Shown: positions 36,488 through 47,135 of the stretch, piece after piece
How the letters are laid out: the number at the start of each line of letters is the position of its first letter
Position numbering within the stretch: the first letter of the stretch is position 1
NCBI GenBank assembly: GCA_033977485.1
Contig: CM066998.1
Coordinates: forward strand, 58,432,274 to 58,496,273
DNA length: 64,000 nucleotides
Source of the DNA: Hydrangea macrophylla
Taxonomy: Eukaryota; Streptophyta; Magnoliopsida; Cornales; Hydrangeaceae
Direction: 5' to 3'
The notes under the pieces: model-generated
What the model was told of the DNA's origin: nothing
The model's database searches: none
The model's input: only the letters and a program-made list of their open reading frames with translations
Translations under genes and position numbers: made by a program

Positions 36488-36908
36488 CATCTGCTTGGCA
36501 GCCCTATTGTGTGCTATCACAACCCATGCTTCTCCAAACCAAAACAACTTTACAACCAAACTGAATTTCAACATTTTAAAACATCATTGTAGGTATATGA
36601 ATACAAAAGTACATTACTACGAAACTAGTCACAAGATTCTATTACAACATATTTCACAAATTCCATATACAAGTTTAGGATTAAAACAAAAGTATATACA
36701 AGTGATTCCCCCGGCATTCCTCACCGGCCTCATTCCTCACGTTTTTTCTTGTCTTTCTTCTTACCTGCAATGGAGTAAACCTCCACTGCTCAGCTATATG
36801 CTGAGTGCACAAGTTCTAACATATGCAATATATGATAAAAAAACATGCCTTAATCTCACAGTTCATAACAAATAGTCTCTAGGGAGAAGAATACGCATTC
36901 ATCCGGTA

Positions 36909-37009
36909 GCGGCAAATCCAAGTCTTAAACCGCGATGCCAATGGTAAGTCCAAGTCTATCAACCATTGCATCCCCAAGTGCCATGGCAAGTCCAAGTCTA
37001 TCAACCATG
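36909..37009. repeat. Variable-stem hairpin array, three units
   Basis: The shared core AA(A/G)TCCAAGTCT is flanked by arms that differ but stay complementary: GCGG/CCGC (36909-36912, 36930-36933), CAATGG/CCATTG (36939-36944, 36963-36968) and CATGG/CCATG (36982-36986, 37005-37009). Confidence 0.75.
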
Positions 37010-38971
37010 CACAGTAACCATCGCTACTAAATTCTCAAACATCGAGAAGCTTACTCTGGCATGAAATTGCATAAATCTCCACTTTCACTCATATAGACAA
37101 CTCAATGTGCTCGCGTAAAAGTAAACATGCTTTTCACATTTAATCGCGTGCATGATTAACGGGCCTAAGATTAACACATGAATTTGCCTGGATCTCAATT
37201 TCGTCATCAAAATCTAAAGCATGTATATTCCTATATTTCATAAGTTAGGACTTTATACCTCGTGCGATTCTCTTCAAACTTTGAAGGATCGACTAAAGAG
37301 CCGATCAAACGTCGGATCTCAGATTTGAGACGATTCCTACAAATTTACAAGGTTTTTCCCCAAAAGTCTAAAATTTTGATTTTTACAAAAGTTTGCCAAA
37401 CATGGCCTAAGTGGTATCAAAATGTATATCTTACCTCCACGAGTTCAAATCTCGAATTTGGGAAAAATCTGACGGACGAAAGGTCGTCGATCATCGTCGC
37501 AAAGCTTGAGGGATCAAATCTCCTTTTCTCTCTCCTGTCCAACGATAATTTATAAAGTTTTGGCAAATGAAATTCTCACCCTCACCTATTTATAGAAAAA
37601 CTTCCTAGTAATCGCGTTTACCACCCCGCAAGTTCTCAAACTTCTGATTAAGTCCTGAAACGTCGCATACTTCCATTTTATGCCTTTATGGATGAAAATT
37701 ATAAAATTCAAAAGTTTTCGACTAAGTCTCGTTTGGGTCCAAAATTACGTCCGAAAACTAAATTCTGTGAAATCTCTACACAACCTACCTTTTATATAAC
37801 GTGTCACTCACGTTATCACCACAGTTCTCAAAATAATATATAACAATATCGAGATTATCAGAATTTACTCTACACAGGTAAATTCATTATTCATCAACAA
37901 TACCAGAAAGTCAAATAGCATTTAAATCACAAAAATGTCATTTCATCGTGCCAAAGCAAAATGAACTTCCATGTTCTCGTGTCCTCACTGACACCTTACC
38001 ATTGACTTACAATCAACCTCAACACCATTATCAATCAACATTGATAAAACTCACAGATTCAATTATGCATGATAAAACTTATGAAATTGTGGAACGGGTG
38101 TGACAACTGGAGTCGATTCATATGTGGTCGTTGTGCTGGATAAGCGTCTTTTTCCAACCTTGCAGCGAATCTGACAATCCCCTCAAATGACTGATTCAGA
38201 TGACCAACCATCATATGCCTGAGATGGGGGTTCAATCCTTGGTGAAATCTCTTCATGTTCTTCTATGGAATGTCTATCATAAGTTGAGAAAATCATAATA
38301 GACGCTCAAACTGTGTTGTGTGTTCCCACACAGTCCATCCTCCTTGGACCAAACTGAGAAAGTTCTTCTCCTGTTGATCTCTCTCACCTTCTGGAAAATA
38401 CTTTTCTAGAAATCTTTCTCGAAATATCACCCAAGGCATTCTCCATGCAGCTTCAACTCCTATTGTAGCTCTTTCGGCTTTCCACCAATCTACGGCAACG
38501 TAAGTTAACCGAAATGTGGCAAGACGACGCTTATTCAAAAATCAATTTCATTTCCCGTATCCATTGTTCTGCCTTCCATGACTCTATCAATCCATCAAAT
38601 TTCTCTGGGCGTAATCCACGGAAACGTTCGAGTGACTTATCACCAGTCTATCTCGGTGGCGGTGGTACAATAGGTCTCTGGTGAGTGGAATGATTATAGG
38701 TATCTCCCATATGTTCCATCATTTGCATGAAGGCTTCAAAAACTCATGTTGGATCCATACCTTCCGGAATAGGGGCTTCTAATCGTGCTTGATTCCTTGG
38801 TCTAACCATAGTGATAATGTGTGTCGTGTACCTACAAAAGACCTATTGATTACCTGAAAGTCTTCTTGTAGAAACGAAATCAAGATAGAGCGAGAAGCAA
38901 TAAGAACTAACAGTTCTACTAATCAGCATATACTCACTCAAACATGCAACCAATATCAAAAAGTACTGCTC

Positions 38972-38993
38972 ATATATATATATATATATATAT
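38972..38993. repeat. (AT)n microsatellite
   Basis: Uninterrupted AT dinucleotides in the leader of the truncated gypsy element. Confidence 0.9.
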
Positions 38994-39419
38994 CATCAAA
39001 AGATGTAATATGGAGTACACAATAACTATACCATGTACCATATGGGACATAAGCAAATATAGTACTAAAGGCAACTATACTAGTGGCATCTAGCTATACA
39101 ATAAAAGCTATGGTCTAACAACTATCTCTCAAGTCCCAAAAATTACGTGGACAACATGTCCTGATATAAAACTAGCAAATTCTACACTCTCTAGATCCTG
39201 ACTCAAAAATCGTCAGCATCTGATCCTGCTGGTGGTGCCTCATCCTCTGAAACGATATCCATCTCCTCAAGGGTGCATCCTCAACTGGTGCAGCAAGATC
39301 TCCAACTACCACTCCATATCCCAATCCTCAACTACCTCTACATCTGTGTCCTCTGCCATCATCACTTGATTAGCAATGTCAACGGCTACAGCAGCGAATC
39401 CATCAACTATGTCTAACGC

Positions 39420-39849
39420 TCCTACTAATATAGCCTCTCCCATAATAAATCCAGCTGACTGTCTGACCATCTCAGCTATCTATCCTACTACCATATCAGC
39501 CATGACTACCATATGTACTATAGGTCCGGCTAATAATGCTGGCATAACGGGTACCTCCAGTACAACTACCTCCTCGTCCGGAACATCTTCCTCTACTACC
39601 TCTATAATCACATCTCCCTCTATTACTGCATCATCAACTCTAACCACTATATCTGCCTCAGGGTCCTCTAGCTCCTGTATTGGGTCAAACTCTAGCTCCT
39701 TCGGGTCATTCTCTGGCTCATTATCATCGTCAGCGTATGCAAGCTCCTCCTCTGCTGGGTCCTCATTGTCCATAGGCTCCTCCTCTCCATCTCCGTCGAT
39801 GTCCTCATCAGGATGCTCATCCTCTGGCTCTGGGTCCTCCTCACCCTAA
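39420..39849 (-). CDS. Acidic pre-gag ORF of the truncated gypsy element
   Basis: On the minus strand, between the LTR and gag, an open stretch of about 140 codons is dominated by Glu and Asp (for example DPAEEELAYADDDNEPEND and EVVEEDVPDEEVVVLEVP). An ATG-initiated part covers 39480-39773. An acidic ORF also occupies the same interval in the complete element (59981-60538). The family is not recognised. The opposite strand is also open, encoding a Ser/Thr-rich mirror sequence that I regard as a shadow. Confidence 0.5.
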
Positions 39850-40549
39850 ATCCTGTCACGCCCCAGAGCAGCAAAAATAGAGAAAAATAAATTTTCTTTT
39901 TGGGTCCATAGGGAATAACTGGTGAATGTCACTAATTGTCCACACCACGTAGTTCTAGTTAACAGAAAGAACAACCCACAGTAATATAAAGAAAACCTAG
40001 TATATTACCAACATTAGAGTTATTACAACACTAGAGCTACAACAGAAGTATACAAGGTTTGGAAGCAACATATGCCCAAGTACTAAATATAACAAAGCAG
40101 TCTAAACAGGAATAATAAACTAATAACTATCTCCAGATCTTCAGTTGGCGTACGCATCAGCATAGTAATCCTCCCTAGCATGGGCGTCATTAGTGGGGCC
40201 ACCCTCTGCACATTCCCCTCCCGGATAGTAGCTGTCGTCGTAGGCTCCATCACCTGCAGAATAAGGTACATGATAGTCTGGACGGGGAAAGTCCAGGCAA
40301 TAAAGGTCGCCAGCTTACTGAGAGTTGAGTGAATAGAAACTCGCAAGGTACCAATTATATAACGTATTCACTAGCTATGGAAGTCATAAGATATAGTTTT
40401 ACTAAGTAATATATTTTCTTTATTACAACGTTGGTACTCAACCATTATCGTCTTTTTATCCTGAAACCGATAATAGACACGATAACCAACATACCTTGAC
40501 TGAAAGACCAGACACAATCATTCATCTTATATCAACATACCATTACTCT

Positions 40550-40850
40550 GTCCATTACTCGTTAAGGATATATACCATCCACCGCATATCATGGACACCA
40601 CGTTAGTCCATCCCCTACTCGTTAAGGATATAAACCATCCACCGCATATCAGGGATATAATGTTGAACAACAGCATGTCACATCTATTGCCACGACTCAA
40701 CGATATATAGAAGTGATCCCCCATCCACCGTTCATTAAGGATATAACCCATCCACCACTCGTTAAGGATATAACATGGATCATCTACCTATCTTAGGACT
40801 ACATGGTCTTACCCACTACTTGTTAAGGATATAAACCATCCATCTCATGT
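40550..40850. repeat. Variable-stem hairpin array, four units
   Basis: The core ACTCGTTAAGGATATAAACC recurs with flanking arms that differ but pair: GTCCAT/ATGGAC (40550-40555, 40591-40596), CCCT/AGGG (about 40613-40616, 40651-40654), GATCC/GGATC (40715-40719, 40777-40781) and ACATG/CATGT (40801-40805, 40846-40850). Confidence 0.65.
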
Positions 40851-41145
40851 GAAAACATATCATGACCAGGTGTCCGCCTACGTACCATTCCAAGAACTGA
40901 CAATTCCCATGTGGCCTGACTGCTCTGATTAAAATAAACAGATATCGAACTCATACATAAACCATATAGCTTCTAACGTCATCACGTTAATTCGTTATTA
41001 TTAATCATACTTATCTGTGTTGTCACATTATCCCTGATCTGCCCATAATTGCATAATGAAAGTTTGAATCAAAATCAAACCATCGAACCCTTTATATAAT
41101 AAACAACAGAAACAATCCATGTTCTGCAAATGCCAATCGATTGGG

Positions 41146-41335
41146 ACTAGAGTCCGATCGATTGGGATAAAATACGTAACAATCGATTGAGAAAACATGT
41201 TAATTGATTGGATCCAAAAAAAATGTTAATCGATTGCTAACTTTGGCAATCCATTGGGTTACAAACACTGACAATCGATTGGGATCCAATCAATTGGGAA
41301 CTGTTGTCAATCAATTTGGAAAATTCCAATCGATT
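41146..41335. repeat. CAATCGATTGG palindrome cluster (downstream)
   Basis: About ten copies or variants of CAATCGATTGG lie within 190 bp on the transcribed side of the LTR promoter. Confidence 0.9.
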
Positions 41336-41547
41336 GATACTTCGTCTTCTCCAGCAGATTCATAAAACAGGATATATAAATGTCCTAAAGACGTGTTTAT
41401 TATGTCTAAACACCCCATAAGCTTGTGAAAACATATATACGAGAGACTAAGTGAGTTAATACTCACTTAAGGTGTGTTTGGTTGGAGTGTGAGCTATGGA
41501 AGCTTGAAACCTCAAGGTTTCTCTATCTCTCTCTCTTCTCTGTCCAG

Positions 41548-41581
<34 letters not shown>

Positions 41582-41825
41582 TCTTTCTTCTTCTTCTGCT
41601 TCCTTCTTCTCTTCTCTTCTTCTCTGCTAAGGCACTGTGTGTGTTTGTGTTTGTGTATATATATGTGTATATGGATGTGTGTATATAGGAGATATATAAC
41701 TCACTCTCAAGAAATTTGTGAACCAAACCGTCCAAGGCATAGAAATGAGCCCATATATATATAGAAAATAAGAATGTCATGTGTCAATCCACGAAGCAAA
41801 GAAGAAAACTTGTCTCTGTGGATGC

Positions 41826-42020
41826 AAATCGATTGGGATTGATGGTAATCGATTGGTTACAGATATTTGCAGGCAAACGATTGGAAAAGATGGCAATCGA
41901 TTGGTATATTACCTTGTAATGAATTCAGGTCAGCATAATAGCAATCGATTGAAAACATGATAATTGATTGGTATCTAAAAAGTGGCAATTGATTGGAAAA
42001 CAAAGGCAATCGATTGGTAT
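41826..42020. repeat. CAATCGATTGG palindrome cluster (upstream)
   Basis: About nine further copies of the same palindrome, several followed by TATCTAAA, lie on the U3 side of the LTR promoter. Confidence 0.9.
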
Positions 42021-42110
42021 CTAAATTTACTCAAATGAAGGGTAAGTGTTATATAAGTACAATTACGAAGTCTTATTTATTAATATTCTCTAGAAATTCA
42101 GGGTATTACA

Positions 42111-43401
42111 CAATCGCAGGCTTGCGACAATCGTATTTTGTTACTGATATGTCATGAGTACATTACATTTAGATGGTGTAGCACTTCTTTTCACCGAGAG
42201 ATTGAGAATGTTGTGCCCAGTGTGGTTGAAGCATCTAAGGCATACACGAGAAGCTTCCGAGTGATGTGTCTTACTGGTTATGGTGATGACTTGGCATTAC
42301 ACTCCTGTCGTTGTGCTTTCTTTTCGTAAGGCCGTACATTTTATTTCCCTGTATGAAGAGATGAGAAGTTTTGTTTCAAGAGATTGTTTTAGTAACAAGC
42401 CCTATGTGGGTGAGTGGGAGATCTAAAAAATATTGTGAAGTAATTGGTATACCACATACATTGGACCGGGTCCAATGGGATTTGGGATTTGGCTTTGGCT
42501 TTGGCTTTGGCTTTGGCTTTTAGATACATAGGGTTTTCAAAGGTGTATGTGCTTATATATATATATATATACTGCACACACAACTAGGTTACACAATATA
42601 TACAAAGGTGGTTTGACCCTCTCTATCTCTCCTCTCTCTCACGGACTCTCTCTCACTAAGCCATCACCAAGTGCTTGGGGATTCAGTGCGTGACACATAC
42701 GATGACCGCTCTAGTAGTGATCATTACGACCTATGCGAAGTACAAAAGAGTACACAAACTTTTGAAGATCGCAGTTGTACATGGGTTTCATCTCCGAGCT
42801 CGTAACAACGCCGAACAACGATCCGTTGAGTTATTCCGCTAGGTAAGTGACCTAAATCCGACTCGTATGCATGTATGCATATGATTTTCTACAATATAGA
42901 CCAATAATCTTTGTTCTCACTTATTATTTGATCCCAACTCAAATTATTTTACCATCATTACTCTCTTCATTCTTATGTACCATTTGAACCTAACCTAAAT
43001 TGTTTTATCATTACTACAAATTTTATAAATCAATACTTAATAGTTAATATCAAAAAATAGTGATAATTTACATGTTACAGCGGAACTACAAATAGATCAA
43101 AAAAAAAAATTTGCCTTCTATAGAAGGTCCCCCTCAAAGCGATAGGTCTTGGCTCCTCCACTAGCCATTGATTCCAATAGACCCTATATGATCTCGCGTG
43201 AAATTTACATGGAGTTCATTGGAATCAATGGCCAGAATTAAAGTGTGTATAAAAGTGTGTATCATCTATCTATTACTATATATAAAAGCTGAGAGTGTAG
43301 GCTAGAAATAATCTGAGAGTGACATGTGTCACTACTCATTTATGTTCACTCTTTAACAATTTCACCAACCCTTAACCATTCTATGGACTGTTATAGTAGT
43401 A
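42111..43401. other. Gene-free interval
   Basis: No recognised gene. The short frame at 42138-42329 has no family match that I can name. A (TTTGGC)n hexamer repeat lies at about 42488-42520. The stretch 42640-42850 has a leader-like look and ends CGCTAGGTAAGTGACC, but no element could be defined. Confidence 0.4.
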
Positions 43402-43897
43402 GGGATATCAAAATAGCCCTGGGCCGACGTGATCGGGCTTCGGTGGGTTTGGGTTTTGGCCCATGGTCTCATGTCTTTTTACGGGCCGTATCGTGCTCGA
43501 GTCGTGCTTAAGAGTTCACAATTCAGGCTTGGTCCTAGGCCCTAAGGTAGAGTCTAAGTAAGCGCTTTAAATTTATTATAAAACGGTAAAAATACTACTA
43601 TATATGTAACCATTTTTTTTATAGGTTGGAAATAACTTTCAATAAGACAACTTGCAAATTTTATATTTTATTACTTGAAAACGATCAATACTTTAATTAT
43701 TGGGAAGCTTCTAATCGGGCCGAGATTTGGTCGGGTCAAGCTTTGGATTGAGCTTGAGCTTCAAGAGAGAGGCCCATGTCCTACCCAGGATGGTAAGGCT
43801 GGGCTGGCCCTACCCCGGGCTTGGGCCAAGTTTAAGGCCCATTTTTTCGAGTTGGGCTTCGGGCCGCCCTTCGGGCCAGGCATTTTTTACACTCTTA
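43402..43897. mobile_element. Possible non-autonomous hAT-like element
   Basis: The left end GGGATATCAAAATAGCCCTG and the reverse complement of the right end (GAGTGTAAAAAATGCCTGGC) are similar, and the interior is full of GGGCTTCGGGCC / GGCCC motifs in both orientations, a feature of some plant hAT subterminal regions. No clean 8-bp duplication was found. Confidence 0.38.
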
Positions 43898-44507
43898 TGT
43901 AGCAATGGGTGTTAATGGGCACATACTACCATTTAATTGGTACATGAAGAACTCTTCCTATATTTAAATCGTGTACTGCTATTGTTCAATTCAATTCAAT
44001 ATTTTCTTATGATAATTTTTTTTTCAGCCCATCCCATAAATTTGTATTACTTCTTCCACGGTGTGTATAAGCTTACACATTTTTTTTTTTTTTTTTTTTA
44101 CATATACGGTGATTTCTAAGTTTTCATGAGATGAAAGCACTCACAATTTTAAGAAAAAAAAAAACTATTAATTTGTATAAATGGATCGATTCTGGATAAA
44201 ATTTTGTATATGTTATGTGAAGCTTTATACAAAGACAATTAAAAGTGTGTATTTTTAATTGAACTTTCGATGATAACAATATTCATCACCAGTATTTTTG
44301 ATTTATTAGAAAACAATGTATCCGCACATTGCGCGGGATACATGCTAATTATTCATAATAATAATAAAAAAAAAAAGGGAATTGTTATTTCCACTCCATC
44401 ATTGAACCAATGCATTCCATGATACCACTATCAGAGCATATGGTACCATATATGTAATGCATGACATGCATGTACCACATGCTTTAAGAACACATGAGAT
44501 AAAGTAG
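43898..44507. other. Gene-free upstream interval
   Basis: AT-rich, with poly-T tracts near 44080-44099 and an A tract near 44368. No feature was recognised apart from distal upstream sequence of the ubiquitin gene. Confidence 0.45.
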
Positions 44508-44517
44508 GACACGTGTC
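44508..44517. promoter_or_regulatory. G-box-like palindrome upstream of polyubiquitin
   Basis: GACACGTGTC contains CACGTG (44510-44515), the core bound by plant bZIP and bHLH factors, about 300 bp upstream of the TATA box. Function is inferred from position only. Confidence 0.4.
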
Positions 44518-44811
44518 ACAAAAATGTTGATGGGTGATGAGCACAAATGCGCTCCATTGCTAACGGCGTTAATAAACACCAAAGTAACGGTCACCTAAAA
44601 CTCCACGCCTCTTCATTATATTATTCTCGGATACCAAACAATCATATCATATCATAAATAAATAAAAAATATTAAAGGCCAAAGCTTGCCGTGTAGTGTA
44701 TGCGTGACACTGACCCCTCATATTTACACATGTTGGATTTTAATTAGATCTCTTGTTTGGAATCTCCGCCAATTGCTGTTTCCTTAGCGTGACCGACTTG
44801 CCTTTCCCACC

Positions 44812-44819
44812 TATAAATA
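44812..44819 (+). promoter_or_regulatory. TATA box of the polyubiquitin gene
   Basis: TATAAATA within CCTATAAATACACC. It lies about 80 bp upstream of the leader-intron donor, so transcription probably starts near 44843-44850, in the pyrimidine-rich CTCTTCTCCTTCAC stretch. Confidence 0.8.
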
Positions 44820-44896
44820 CACCTCCAAGCCCCCTCTTCTCCTTCACAAAGCAAATTTAGAGAGAAATTCCTGAAAGCTCTTCAAATCATCCCAAG

Positions 44897-46041
<1,145 letters not shown>

Positions 46042-46101
46042 TCTGGTTGTTGTGGGTTTGGTTTGATTGCTTTGTTTTTTTTTTTTTTTAATATATGAAT
46101 G

Positions 46102-46134
<33 letters not shown>

Positions 46135-46300
46135 GTGGTTGGTGCCTTTAAAAGGAGGGCGGGTTGGGGATGAATTTGTGGTTTGCTTTTAATTTTCAGT
46201 GTTTTGTGGAATGAAATTTGGTGGGTCTGTTTGGAATATATGATTGTGTTGGCTAATTGTTGATTTTTTGCTATTTGGATTATTGATTGTCCACAGCACA
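46042..46300 (+). other. Polyubiquitin 3' untranslated region
   Basis: A T tract (about 46076-46089) and a (TA)n microsatellite (about 46103-46126) follow the stop codon. The sequence then becomes TG-rich, typical of a plant 3' UTR. No single polyadenylation signal is certain; GAATGAAAT at about 46209 is a candidate. Confidence 0.5.
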
Positions 46301-47026
46301 ACCAAGGTTGCTTACCCTGTTCTATACAGAGCCGACCTTGAGATAGGCAAAAATTATTGGAGCATCAAGCGAACTTTAAAGGGTTTTAAAAAATGAGGTC
46401 TTTTCGTGTATATTGGAAAGAAATTAAAAAAAAAATAGGGCCTAAAAATTAGACAAAACTCGATTTAGTAGAGGAGAAAAGAGATCGGGCGTATCTTAAA
46501 GTGGCAGCCTACAAGCTTCATACGATTGCTTCGCTACTTTGTCTTTGTCTGAGGGCTGACCCTGATTCTATGTATATTATGTGATTTCATAGCTCATGTA
46601 TGATAATATAACTATATTAGTAATAATCCGTGTTCGTGCAAAAAGAAAAAAAAAACAAGAAAAAAAAACAAGAAGAAAAAAAAAGAGTTGTATTTTGAAT
46701 TTCACAAATTATAAAATTATCGAATCAATCAAAGAAATTTGTACCAACCAAAGGCAAAAGACAAACAAAATGGGATTCATGTTAGACAATTCATATGTTA
46801 TAGATCTCTATATTTTCAAGAAACTCTTCAATTGACTTGCAGAATAAAATAACTTTACTAACATACAGAAGAAAATATTAAATTAGACAAATATTTCAAT
46901 TGGTATAAAAAATAAAAAAATAAAAAATAAAAAAAACATAGCACTACCCGTCAAAACTGAATAGACCAATCCAACTTCCCACCTTAGTGTTACCTATTAT
47001 ACATTCAATGAGCATCTGAAAAGAAA
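46301..47026. other. Gene-free interval
   Basis: A-rich intergenic DNA with no supported coding sequence. Confidence 0.5.
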
Positions 47027-47135
47027 TAGGTTGGCATAGCTCAAGTAGCAAAGAGCTTAGCATTTATAAGTCCACTCCAATGCATAAGTTCGGTGTTCGA
47101 ACCTTATCCTTTCATATTAAAAAATAAAAAAAAAT
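47027..47135 (+). mobile_element. SINE-like or tRNA-derived sequence
   Basis: GGCATAGCTCAAGTAGC resembles a pol III A box (TAGCTCAAGTAGC), and GGTGTTCGAACCTTATCC carries a B box (GTTCGAACC). They stand about 50 bp apart and are followed by an A-rich tail. This arrangement fits a short plant SINE. It does not fold as a complete tRNA. Confidence 0.5.

Larger units (their letters stand above)
36011..38105 (-). mobile_element. Solo gypsy-type LTR, 2095 bp
   Basis: Begins TGTCACGACCC and ends GGGTGTGACA, with perfect ACTGG duplications at 36006-36010 and 38106-38110. It interrupts the gag frame of the host element, which is continuous if the LTR is skipped. It contains a CCAGTCGACTG palindrome cluster (36191-36487), a hairpin at 36789-36805 and a three-unit variable-stem hairpin array (36909-37009). 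Confidence 0.93.
35352..38809 (-). pseudogene. Gypsy gag-protease, broken, split by a solo LTR
   Basis: The minus-strand frame starts MVRPRNQARLEAPIPEG at 38809 and hits a stop in the DPT.VFEAFM region. Recognisable gag retrotransposon segments follow: ERFRGLRPEKFDGL, LATFRLTYVAVDWWKAE (38293-38538) and MKRFHQGLNPHLRHMM (38059-38256). Beyond the inserted LTR, 35354-36010 encodes two CCHC knuckles (CFNCGKSGHIAKFC and CQNCNKPGHLSRNF) and a protease region in which the catalytic DTGA motif is replaced by DARAA. Multiple stops show an old copy. Gag would have formed particles and bound RNA. Confidence 0.85.
35352..42110 (-). mobile_element. Truncated gypsy element (5' LTR, leader, gag, protease)
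   Basis: Minus-strand order: LTR (42110 to 39854), about 1 kb of leader with an acidic ORF, gag starting at 38809, zinc knuckles and protease ending near 35352. RT, RNase H, integrase and the 3' LTR are missing, and the break abuts the copia fragment. A solo LTR (36011-38105) interrupts gag. Gene order, leader length and pre-gag ORF parallel the complete element at 49791-63717. Confidence 0.85.
39854..42110 (-). repeat. Gypsy LTR, 2257 bp, of the truncated element
   Basis: Begins TGTCACGCCCCAGAGC and ends CAGGGTATTACA. The inner edge is next to CTAAATCC, as at the primer site of the complete element, but the TGGTATCAGAGC site itself is decayed (only the CTGGCTCTG part persists near 39820). 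A minus-strand TATA-like CTATATATATATGGG lies near 41750-41763, followed in that direction by a (CT/GA) leader. It carries two ATCGAT palindrome clusters and a hairpin array. Confidence 0.85.

Noticed and set aside
39376..39849. Open plus-strand frame encoding a Ser/Thr-rich protein
   Set aside because: It is the mirror of the acidic minus-strand ORF in a gypsy leader; its low-complexity composition follows from the GAG/GAC codons of the other strand.
36011..42110. 36011-38105 and 39854-42110 as the two LTRs of one element
   Set aside because: The sequences differ (TGTCACGACCC against TGTCACGCCCC, different palindromes) and the first has its own perfect ACTGG duplication.
42138..42329. Small plus-strand ORF next to the gypsy LTR
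   Set aside because: No recognisable domain, no splice support and no repeat copy; not enough to call a gene.
47027..47120. Functional tRNA gene
   Set aside because: A- and B-box-like motifs are present, but no cloverleaf or complementary acceptor ends can be drawn.
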